From Chloroflexi bacterium UBA4733 (GTDB taxonomy: Bacteria; Chloroflexota; UBA4733): 64,000 bases of DNA. The stretch lies in contig DHIZ01000107.1 of NCBI GenBank assembly GCA_002404055.1, positions 1 to 64,000 on the forward strand. Reading direction: 5' to 3'. Below, one piece after another: positions 53,455 through 61,258 of this stretch (positions are counted from its first letter, which is position 1; each line of letters begins with the position of its first letter). Under the pieces are notes generated by a model, which saw nothing but the letters and a program-made list of their open reading frames with translations, did no database searches and was not told the DNA's origin. The translations under genes were made by a program, and so were the position numbers.

Positions 53455-56061
53455 ATGGACGGGACCGCTGCTTCGCCGCCGCTCTTCGCGCCGATCGACC
53501 TGAGGCCCCATCTCAACGCATCGGCCCGTTCAGTCCTTGGTCGCTGGCATCCGCGCGTCGACGTGCAACAACTGCATGTGCCGACAGGTACGCAGCGGTA
53601 CTGGGGTGTCGAGTTCGTCCTCCCCTCCGATGGCGGCAACGCAACCGGGGAGGTTGGCTCCTGGCTTTTGCTGCCGGCCGGGGGGGCAGCTTCACCTCCG
53701 GTCCATATCGCTCTGTCAACCAGCACTGACCACGGCGCGTCGTCGCGGCCGAGCTACATCCTGTTTCTACACTCCTGCGGTGTGCCTACCAGCGGGTCCG
53801 AGTCGCTGGATGCCGACTTCCTGGAAATAGTGAAGCGACAGGGGGAGCACGTCGCCACCTACGTGCTCGACTACGCCGACGGCAGCACACACCGCCAGGC
53901 GATCCGCTGGCGCTTCGAGATCAACGGCGGACTGCCCGCCGAGTGGCTTCAGCCCTTCACCAGCCGCGCGCACTGGTGGCAGCGGCCGTTTGCGTCCCGG
54001 CCACAGGTAACTGATGCGCCGCTGGACTGGCGCGGTCCCTATGCGCCGAACTCCTGGGGGAAACATCAGCTCTCCGTTGGCGGGGAAGGCGGGCCGTCCT
54101 GGTTCTACGTCTACGCCCTGCCCAATCCAACACCCGAGAAACCGCTCATGGCGCTACGGCTGGAGGGGAACGGAACGGCGGACATCGCCATCGGCGCTGT
54201 GACCCTATTCTATGGTCTAGACCATCCCCTGCGCCACCGCCAACTGGCTACCTTCCAGGTGAGCATGTCTCTGGAGGCGCGAGGCGGCGTTGCCGATTGG
54301 GCAGCGTTGTCTAGCGCCGTTGATCTGGGGATAATTGCTCGCCGTTACGCCGTTCCCGCCTTCGATGCCGAGCGCTGGCTGGGCGGCGAGGGGATCACAC
54401 GTCCGCTGTCCCGCGGGCGGCAGCGGGCCCCCGCCCAACTCTTTGTGGACCTCGCCGCGAGCGCCGACGCCACCCTGGCCGTCGGTCCGCACCGGGTGGC
54501 GCTACGTCCCGCCTACGAGCGCGGCATGGCGGCGTCGGCGGATGGGGCGCTGCGGGTAGAGGTGGTAGCGCCGCGAACGACATGGCTCCGCGTCCAGGTC
54601 CTGCAGAGCGACACCGGACAGGCGGTGCCGACCCGGCTGCACTTCCACGACCGGCACGGCCGCTACCTGCCTCCGTACGGTCACCGGCACGAGGTGAACG
54701 ATAACTGGTTCGAGGACTATGGCGCCGACCTCAAGCTCCACGGAACCTCGTATGCCTACGTCGACGGAACCTTCCAGATCGAACTTCCGGCAGACGAGGT
54801 GTACGTCGAAATTTACAAAGGCTTGGAGTACCGGCCGGTGAGGCAGAAGCTCACGGTCGCACCAGGACAACGCGAACTCCGACTGACTGTGGAGCGGCCG
54901 TTGGACTGGCGAAAGCGCGGCTGGGTCACCGCTGACACGCACGTTCACTTCATCTCCCCGCAAACAGCCTGGCTGCAGGGCGAGGCCGAAGGCGTGAACG
55001 TCATCAATCTCCTGGCCTCGCAGTGGGGCGATCTCTTCAGCAACGTCGGCGACCTCACTGGAGGACTCGCTGGCGCCAGTCGAGGCGAGACGCTTATCTG
55101 GGTCGGCACGGAGAACCGGCAGCACATGCTCGGCCACATCAGCCTGCTGGGCACACACGGCGAGCCGGTTTTTCCGATGGCGACAGCGGGGCCAGTGGAA
55201 GGCTTCATCGGCGATCCGGCTTGGAGCACCCTGGCCGAATGGGCGGACGAAGCGCGACGCAAGGATGGCGTGGTAGTGCTCCCGCACTTCCCGACGCCGT
55301 ACTGCGAAGCGCCGGCCGACATCGTCCTCGGCAAGATTGATGCCGTGGAGTTGACTATGGCGCAGTGGCAGTTGCAGCTTCACGAGTGGTACCGCTATCT
55401 CAACTGCGGCTACCGTGTCGCAGCTGTCGGCGGCACCGACAAGATGAGCGCCGCTATGCCGGTTGGCGCGATCCGGACCTACGCGTTGCTGGCGGTCGGT
55501 CAGCCCTTCACCTACGAAGCGTGGGCAGCGGCGGTTCGGGCGGGACGAACCTTCGCCACGACAGGACCGCTGCTCGAACTGAGGGTCGAGGGCAGCGGGC
55601 CAGGCGAGGAAGTACAGGTCGCGCCGGGCGGCGGAACGCTCCACGTCACGGTGCTGGCCGAGTCAGTGGTGCCCTTCCACTGCATAGAGGTGGTGGTCAA
55701 CGGCGAAATCGTAGCGGCGCGTGAGTACGCTGATGGCGCCTACCGTGCCACGCTCGAGGAGTCGTTGCGGGTGCAGGCCAACGCCTGGATTGCGGCACGC
55801 TGCACGAGTCAGTTGGGCGCCTGGGTGGGTGCGCCACGGCCGGTAGCCGCCCACACGTCACCAGTGTACGTTGTGGGAGGCGACAGAGCGCTGTTCAATC
55901 ACGGCGACGCCTCCTATATGCTGACGCTGATCGATGGCGCTCTCACCTGGCTGGATACCCTCGCTATTCCGGCCAGCCCGGAGCACCAGGCTCGCCATCG
56001 CGCCGTCTTTGAGCGTGCCCGCCACGAGCTACGCCATCGCCTGCAGAGCACCGGACAGTGA
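53455..56061 (+). CDS. CehA/McbA-type PHP metallohydrolase, second copy
   Basis: An 868-residue paralogue of the 6109 protein. Metal-site motifs are ADTHVHFISP (near residue 496), ENRQHMLGHISLLG, VVLPHFPTPYC and GGTDKMS. The N-terminal 480 residues are beta-rich and unassigned. TTG 53446 overlaps the previous stop, but ATG 53455 matches the start of the paralogue. Tight spacing to the receptor implies that it processes the captured ligand. Confidence 0.85.
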   Translation: MDGTAASPPLFAPIDLRPHLNASARSVLGRWHPRVDVQQLHVPTGTQRYWGVEFVLPSDGGNATGEVGSWLLLPAGGAASPPVHIALSTSTDHGASSRPSYILFLHSCGVPTSGSESLDADFLEIVKRQGEHVATYVLDYADGSTHRQAIRWRFEINGGLPAEWLQPFTSRAHWWQRPFASRPQVTDAPLDWRGPYAPNSWGKHQLSVGGEGGPSWFYVYALPNPTPEKPLMALRLEGNGTADIAIGAVTLFYGLDHPLRHRQLATFQVSMSLEARGGVADWAALSSAVDLGIIARRYAVPAFDAERWLGGEGITRPLSRGRQRAPAQLFVDLAASADATLAVGPHRVALRPAYERGMAASADGALRVEVVAPRTTWLRVQVLQSDTGQAVPTRLHFHDRHGRYLPPYGHRHEVNDNWFEDYGADLKLHGTSYAYVDGTFQIELPADEVYVEIYKGLEYRPVRQKLTVAPGQRELRLTVERPLDWRKRGWVTADTHVHFISPQTAWLQGEAEGVNVINLLASQWGDLFSNVGDLTGGLAGASRGETLIWVGTENRQHMLGHISLLGTHGEPVFPMATAGPVEGFIGDPAWSTLAEWADEARRKDGVVVLPHFPTPYCEAPADIVLGKIDAVELTMAQWQLQLHEWYRYLNCGYRVAAVGGTDKMSAAMPVGAIRTYALLAVGQPFTYEAWAAAVRAGRTFATTGPLLELRVEGSGPGEEVQVAPGGGTLHVTVLAESVVPFHCIEVVVNGEIVAAREYADGAYRATLEESLRVQANAWIAARCTSQLGAWVGAPRPVAAHTSPVYVVGGDRALFNHGDASYMLTLIDGALTWLDTLAIPASPEHQARHRAVFERARHELRHRLQSTGQ

Positions 56062-56103
56062 GGCGTGATTTTCCGAAGGATTGGCGCAGGAGGGAGCGAT
56101 TCC

Positions 56104-57702
56104 ATGCAGTCTAGCATCCCACGACGGCGGCTGCTCGTTTCGGCAGCGCTCGCGGCAGGCGGTGTGTTCGGGCTGGCTGCCTGCGGCGCCACCTCTCCGG
56201 TGACGACTGCTACCGGCAGCCATGCCGCGACGACCACGGCCACGTCGGCGACAGCGCGTAGCGCGGGGCCTCCAACTTCTGCTCAAACGTCGGTGGTGAG
56301 CACGGCCGCTCCGACCAAGGAGCCGGCACCCACGTCGACATCCAGTCAAGCCAGCCAGACCCCCGCGAGGGGATCGCAAGGCAGTGCCAGCGTGTCCCCA
56401 ACCGGCGTGACTGCGGCAGCGCCCGCGAGAGCGACCGGGGCGGTGCAGTTTTGGCAGTACGCCCCGTCGTTCGTTTCGGCATTTGCCACCTTGACCAATG
56501 GGTTCAATCAGACGCACCAGATACCCGTCGCCGCGTCGGTGCCTTCTGACTATTGGACGAAGGTGGTCGTCTCCGAGGCTTCCGGTACTGGCCCTGATGT
56601 CTTCTATGGAGACACTGTCTACTTTAAGGCCCTCGCTCATAACGGGAATGTCGCGGATATCTCTGGATACGTGCATGCGGACAAGAACGCCTCAGCAAAT
56701 CTTGCCGCGATGTACCCAGCACTGGTCGAGTTCCACACGTATCACGGTAAGCTGATGGCGGCACCGTTCAACTTGACGGTTGGCGTCATTACCTTCCACA
56801 CGGACGAGTTGCAGGCAGCCGGACTGCCTTCCCCCAACACGCTGGGCAAGCAGTGGGACTGGAATGCCCTGCGGAAATATGCCACCCAACTGGTCCAGAT
56901 ACAGGGCAACACGGTCAAGCGCGCCGGTCTGTTCATCAACACGGCGGTCTCAATAGGCTACTACGGCTTTTGTGTCGCGAATGGTGGTAGCTTCTTCAAT
57001 ACCACCTCGGATCAGTGCGTTATCGCTTCGCCGGAGGCCATCGCCGGATTAGAGTTTGCAGTCAGTCTGGTGCGGGACGGCGTCGCCGTGACCAACTCCA
57101 GCTCCTTCTGGATGGCGGAGACCAGCAAGTACCAGCATACCGCGGAAGGGGCGATCCCATCGGCATTCCTCAACAGCGAGCTCGCCATGTCTTATATCGG
57201 CGACTGGGCCAACACTTGGTACATCAAGGATCACCTTCAGCAATGGGACGAGACCATCTTCCCCTATAGCCCGACCACCGGCAAGACGGTCAACACCTCC
57301 AACCTCGTCGGGGTATACCTGAACCCGGCGTCGAAGGTGAAGGACGACGCCTGGGCCTGGATGGCCTATCTAATGACCCCCAACGTGCAGGACCAGATCC
57401 CCACCCTCTTCCAGCAGACGCCGGGCAATCGAGCGGCCGTTGCTACGTTTGCGCTCGACCCGGCCAAAGCGGGGCCACCTGATGGTCGACGCTTCCTGCA
57501 GCCGGAGCTTGATGCTACAGTTCCCCAACCGGCAAGTGAGTGGGTCTCCATTAGCGACATCGCCAAGGTGGCCCAGGGGCAGTTACTCACCGACGCCTTC
57601 AGCAGTAAGCTGAGCCCAGCCGACGCTTTAAAGCAGGTGCAGGACATTGTCAACGGGATCATCGCCACGAATAAGGGGAAGGGAGGCATCAGCGTCACGT
57701 AG
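56104..57702 (+). CDS. ABC solute-binding lipoprotein (orphan), tandem duplicate B
   Basis: A 532-residue near-copy of the 50260 receptor, including the ribosome site GGCGCAGGAGGGAGCGATTC and the linker. Changes concentrate in the binding domain, for example IRTTLEEGYYG versus INTAVSIGYYG, so ligand preference may have shifted. Compared with copy A, 62 bp of leader (50176-50237) is absent. The open frame upstream to 56065 is leader sequence. Confidence 0.92.
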   Translation: MQSSIPRRRLLVSAALAAGGVFGLAACGATSPVTTATGSHAATTTATSATARSAGPPTSAQTSVVSTAAPTKEPAPTSTSSQASQTPARGSQGSASVSPTGVTAAAPARATGAVQFWQYAPSFVSAFATLTNGFNQTHQIPVAASVPSDYWTKVVVSEASGTGPDVFYGDTVYFKALAHNGNVADISGYVHADKNASANLAAMYPALVEFHTYHGKLMAAPFNLTVGVITFHTDELQAAGLPSPNTLGKQWDWNALRKYATQLVQIQGNTVKRAGLFINTAVSIGYYGFCVANGGSFFNTTSDQCVIASPEAIAGLEFAVSLVRDGVAVTNSSSFWMAETSKYQHTAEGAIPSAFLNSELAMSYIGDWANTWYIKDHLQQWDETIFPYSPTTGKTVNTSNLVGVYLNPASKVKDDAWAWMAYLMTPNVQDQIPTLFQQTPGNRAAVATFALDPAKAGPPDGRRFLQPELDATVPQPASEWVSISDIAKVAQGQLLTDAFSSKLSPADALKQVQDIVNGIIATNKGKGGISVT

Positions 57703-57760
57703 CTGCGCAGCGGACTTCCCGCAGAGCGGTGGCCGGTCCGTCGCGCCGTGGCAGCACGGA

Positions 57761-58214
57761 TATGTGTCAGCCGACGTCGAGGAACTGCGCCGGCAACTCA
57801 GCCACTACTACGCGCTGGTGACGATTATCGACGAGCAGATCGGTCGCGTGCTCGACGAACTCCGGCAAGGAGGCCGTACTCTGCGAGTGGGGTCATCCCC
57901 GGCACGGCTCGCTGGTCCTGGCGGTCCGCACGCCCGACTACCGGCTGGTGTACTATGGTCGAGAGCAGGAAGGCGAGCTCTACCACCGTCGGTCGGATCC
58001 GGGAGAACTGGTCAACCGCTACGCGGACCCCATCTATCAGCCAGTGCGGCTGCGCCTGCTGGAGCGAATCCTGGATCAGACGAGGCATTTCCGCAAGAAG
58101 ACGGACGTGGCGTCCGACCGCCATGAGGATTCCCTGGCCCGCAATAGTCTGACCCGGCTGATCCACAAAGGGATGAAGAGCTGGTCGGATGTCGCGCCAC
58201 TCTATCGGCAGTAA
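57761..58214 (+). pseudogene. sulfatase pseudogene (3' fragment with internal deletion)
   Basis: Matches the 3' half of the 46524 sulfatase. It begins at YVSADVEEL with no 5' end. At TCCGGCAA (57861-57868) it jumps 281 bp relative to the parent, between the parent copies of TCCGGCAA at 47407 and 47688. 281 is not a multiple of three, so the tail (ending SWSDVAPLYRQ) is out of frame. Nonfunctional as a sulfatase. Confidence 0.88.
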
Positions 58215-58280
58215 CCAGGGTGTCACGGCTGCGGCTGCTACAGTTGGCCGGGATGGTGAAGGCGCTAGCTGGAGAATGGG

Positions 58281-59315
58281 ATGACGGTTAAGGTGGGTTT
58301 TGTCGGCTGCGGCGCCCGCGCGCAGCGGGAGTGGCTGGACCTCGTGCGCATGCCGAACGTGCAGTTTGCCGGGCTGTGCGATGTGTCTGAGGAGGCCGTG
58401 CGGGGCAGTCTGGACCGCTTCAATCGCGAGCGTCCGCCGGCGGAGCAGCTCGCCGCACCCCTGTTCACGGACGTCCGCCGGATGCTCGACGCCGTAGATC
58501 TTGACGCGGTCTACGTGGCGCTGCCGCCCTTTGCCCATGGCGAGATCGAGCATGCGGTGATCGACGCCGGCAAGGCGATCCTGGTAGAGAAGCCCCTGGC
58601 GATTGACATGGGCGTGGCGCGGGCGATTGACGCCCATATCCGGGAAGCCGGCGTCATCAACTCGGTCGGCTATCAAGGACGCTACGGCGCGCTGGTCGAC
58701 CGGGCGCGGGAGGTGCTGGCCGGCGTGCCGATCGGCCTGGTGCTGGCCATTCGCCTGGGCGGTCTGCCGCCCAAGCTGTGGTGGCGCATTCAGGAGCAGT
58801 CGGGCGGCATGCTCATCGAGCAGCACACCCACGCGGTCGACCTCATGCGCTACCTGGCCGGCGAGGTCGACAGCGTGTACGCCGCGGCCGGCACGCTGTT
58901 GCTGCAGGAGGTGCCCCAGCTCAGCATCGACGACGTGAACGCGGCGACCGTCCAGTTCAGCAGCGGCGCCGTCGGGACGATCGTCAATACTTGCGCGGTG
59001 GCCGGCCGGCAACTGCCCAACGTCAGCGGCTACATCCACATCGTCGCCCGCAACCTCGTCCTGGCCATCTCCCCAGCGGCACTGCATATCATGCGCGGCA
59101 GGGAGGAGCCGGAAGTGCTGCGTGGCGAGCTCGAGGATGGCAACTACAAGATGAACGAGACGTTCATTCGCGCTGTCGAGACAGGGGACAGCTCCGCCAT
59201 CCGCTCCTCCTACAGCGACAGTCTGCGCACCCACGCCGTCACCGTCGGAGCGGTGCAGTCGGCCCGCACGGGCCGACCGCTGCGCATTGCCGACCTGCTG
59301 GAGGGGCGCTCCTGA
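58281..59315 (+). CDS. Gfo/Idh/MocA-family NAD(P)-dependent oxidoreductase
   Basis: A 344-residue oxidoreductase. The Rossmann motif is GFVGCGARAQ, the family EKP motif is in AILVEKPLAID, and a third conserved region is GGMLIEQHTHAVDLMRYL with the catalytic His. Such enzymes oxidise or reduce sugars, inositols and related alcohols. ATG 58281 follows GGAGAATGGG. It fits a pathway for internalised sugar derivatives. Confidence 0.9.
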   Translation: MTVKVGFVGCGARAQREWLDLVRMPNVQFAGLCDVSEEAVRGSLDRFNRERPPAEQLAAPLFTDVRRMLDAVDLDAVYVALPPFAHGEIEHAVIDAGKAILVEKPLAIDMGVARAIDAHIREAGVINSVGYQGRYGALVDRAREVLAGVPIGLVLAIRLGGLPPKLWWRIQEQSGGMLIEQHTHAVDLMRYLAGEVDSVYAAAGTLLLQEVPQLSIDDVNAATVQFSSGAVGTIVNTCAVAGRQLPNVSGYIHIVARNLVLAISPAALHIMRGREEPEVLRGELEDGNYKMNETFIRAVETGDSSAIRSSYSDSLRTHAVTVGAVQSARTGRPLRIADLLEGRS

Positions 59316-59400
59316 ACTGTGGCCATCGTGAGAGCCGCGCGCGTTTCCGACTGCTGGAACACAAGATCAACGGCAAAATCGTGCTGGAGATGAGTTGACC

Positions 59401-60483
59401 ATGGAATCGTCCCCCCGGCTATTTCAGCCGTACCCGATCCGAGGCGTCACCCTGCGCAACCGCCTGGTGGTGTCGCCGATGTACCAGTACTCCTGTGAGG
59501 CTCGCGACGGCCTGGCGACCGACTGGCACCTGGTCCATCTGGGCAGCCGCGCGGCTGGCGGCGCCGCCCTGGTCTTTACCGAGGGCGCCGCCGTCAGCCC
59601 GGAAGGGCGCGTCTCCCCCGAAGGTCTGGGCTTCTGGTCGGAGGCGCACGGCCAGGCGCTGGCGCCGGTCATCAACTTCGTCCGTGGCCAGGGGGCTGCC
59701 ATGGGTCTCCAACTCTTCCACGCCGGCCGCAAATCGAGCATCACTCGTCCCTGGGAGGGCCATCGCCGGGTGGCCGAAACGGAAGGCGGTTGGACCCCCA
59801 TCGGGCCGAGCGCCTTTGCCTTCGACGCCTCCAACAGCGAACCGCGCGCCATGACCGACGACGATATCCAGCGCGTGATTGCTGCCTATGGTGCGGCAGC
59901 GGCGCGGGCCGATCGGTACCAGGTCGATGTGATTGAGATCCACGCCGCCCACGGCTACCTGCTGCACCAGTTTCTGTCGCCGTTGAGCAACCGGCGCACC
60001 GACCGCTACGGCGGCAGCTTCGAGCACCGCATCCGTTTTGCCCTGGAGGTGGCGGAGGCCGTGCGCGCAAACTGGCCGGCCGCCAAGCCACTGTTCTTCC
60101 GGCTTTCGGTCACCGACTGGGTAGCCGGCGGCTGGGACGTGGCCGACAGCGTCCGCCTGGCCCGCGCCCTGGCCGAGCGCGGCGTCGACCTCATCGACTG
60201 CTCCGGCGGTGGTCTGGCTCCGCAGCAGCAGATCACCATCGGTCCGGGCTACCAGGTGCCGTTTGCCGAGCAAATCCGCCGGGAGGCCGGCATCGCGACG
60301 GCTGCCGTCGGGCTGATCACGACCGCCGAACAGGCGGAACAGATTCTGCAGGCGGAGCAAGCCGACTTGATCGTGATGGCCCGCGAGTTCTTGCGTGATC
60401 CCTACTTCCCGCTGCACGCAGCGAAAGCGCTCGGTGCGCCGGACGCCGTGCGCTGGCCGATCCAGTACGCGCGAGCGAAGTAA
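59401..60483 (+). CDS. Old Yellow Enzyme (YqjM/NamA-like ene-reductase)
   Basis: A 360-residue FMN-dependent NADPH dehydrogenase. MYQYSC (Cys 32) is the thermophilic-like OYE redox site. IHAAHGYLLHQFLSPLSNRR and TDRYGGSFEHR are the FMN/substrate signatures, and MAREFLRDPYF ends the barrel. ATG 59401 is preceded by GGAGATGAG. Family members reduce activated C=C bonds of xenobiotics and enones. The deiodinase-like selenoprotein gene follows after 35 bp, so the two may share a substrate or electron route. Confidence 0.93.
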   Translation: MESSPRLFQPYPIRGVTLRNRLVVSPMYQYSCEARDGLATDWHLVHLGSRAAGGAALVFTEGAAVSPEGRVSPEGLGFWSEAHGQALAPVINFVRGQGAAMGLQLFHAGRKSSITRPWEGHRRVAETEGGWTPIGPSAFAFDASNSEPRAMTDDDIQRVIAAYGAAAARADRYQVDVIEIHAAHGYLLHQFLSPLSNRRTDRYGGSFEHRIRFALEVAEAVRANWPAAKPLFFRLSVTDWVAGGWDVADSVRLARALAERGVDLIDCSGGGLAPQQQITIGPGYQVPFAEQIRREAGIATAAVGLITTAEQAEQILQAEQADLIVMAREFLRDPYFPLHAAKALGAPDAVRWPIQYARAK

Positions 60484-60518
60484 ACGTGGCTCGGCGGCGT
60501 TGGCGCCGGGAGGGAGAC

Positions 60519-61145
60519 ATGAGGAAGGTGGAAACGATGAGCACCAGCACACAGGGTAGTCCGGCTCCAGCCGATGTAGCATGGCAGGAGGCGCGGGCAT
60601 GCGCCCTCAGTCGCTACCGGCGGCCGGACCAGCTGCAGGCCGGTGACCCAGCGCCCGATCTGGAGTTGGCGCGGCTGGACGGCAGTGGCCAGCAGCGGCT
60701 GGACGGCTTCGTGGGCGACCGGCCACTGGTGCTGTTCTTTGGCAGCTATACCTGACCGCCGTTCCGTCGCCGGTCAGGCGACCTGGAGCGGATGTACCAG
60801 CAGCAACGTGAGCGAGCGGCGTTCTTCGTGGTGTATATCGCCGAGGCGCACAGCACCGACGGCTGGCAGGTGCAGGCGAACGAGCAGGAAGGGGTGCTGT
60901 TGCGCGAGCACACCAGTTTCGAGGAGCGGCGCGCGGCGGCGCACCTGTGCGCGGAGCAGCTCGGGCTGAGCATGCCGACGCTGGTGGACGGGATGGACGA
61001 CGCGGCGTGCGAGCGCTTCTCGGCCTGGCCGGAGCGCATCTACATTGTCGGGGTGGACGGGCGCATCGCCTATAAAGGTGGGCCGGGGCCGCAGCAATTC
61101 AATCCGGCGGAGGCGCGGCAGGCGCTGGAGGGGCTGCTGGGGTAG
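60519..61145 (+). CDS. iodothyronine-deiodinase-family selenoprotein (in-frame UGA = Sec 79)
   Basis: One 208-residue protein read through TGA 60753-60755. Before it: LVLFFGSYT; after it: PPFRRRSGD, then VVYIAEAHSTDGW, WPERIYIVGVDGRIAYKGG and QFNPAEARQALE. These align with vertebrate deiodinases (FGSCT-U-PSF, EAHxSDGW, PER-YI, YKG, YNPEE), with UGA at the catalytic selenocysteine. The -2 Cys of the vertebrate motif is Tyr here. The frame stays open for 129 codons after UGA and a SECIS-like hairpin follows. Thioredoxin fold, no signal peptide. ATG 60519 has GGGAGGGAG upstream; ATG 60537 is possible. The substrate is unknown: reductive dehalogenation or peroxide reduction are options. Confidence 0.88.
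60753..60791 (+). promoter_or_regulatory. UGA selenocysteine codon and bacterial SECIS hairpin
   Basis: After UGA come 3 bases, then CCGTTCC (60759-60765) pairing with GGAGCGG (60785-60791) with one G-U, a 2-base CU bulge, then GTCGCC pairing with GGCGAC, and the loop GGTCA (60772-60776). The loop starts 16 bases after UGA. Size, position and the GGUC loop closely match the fdhF SECIS of E. coli (GGUCU loop, 18 bases after UGA). Confidence 0.85.
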
Positions 61146-61258
61146 AAGGCGGAGCCTGGCTGCTCAGCAGCTTGGGCCGACGTGAGCAAGCACGGCAAGG
61201 ACCGTGCGATCATCGCTGCCGTCCTTGGAGCGGGCGCCGGTGAACTGAGAGGACCACG

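Noticed and set aside
57825..59234. A 469-residue minus-strand frame
   Set aside because: It runs antisense through the sulfatase pseudogene and the Gfo/Idh/MocA gene, both supported by motifs.
60753..60755. TGA as a nonsense mutation splitting a dead gene
   Set aside because: The frame stays open for 129 codons after it, the residues on both sides match the deiodinase family, the codon is at the Sec position and a SECIS hairpin follows.
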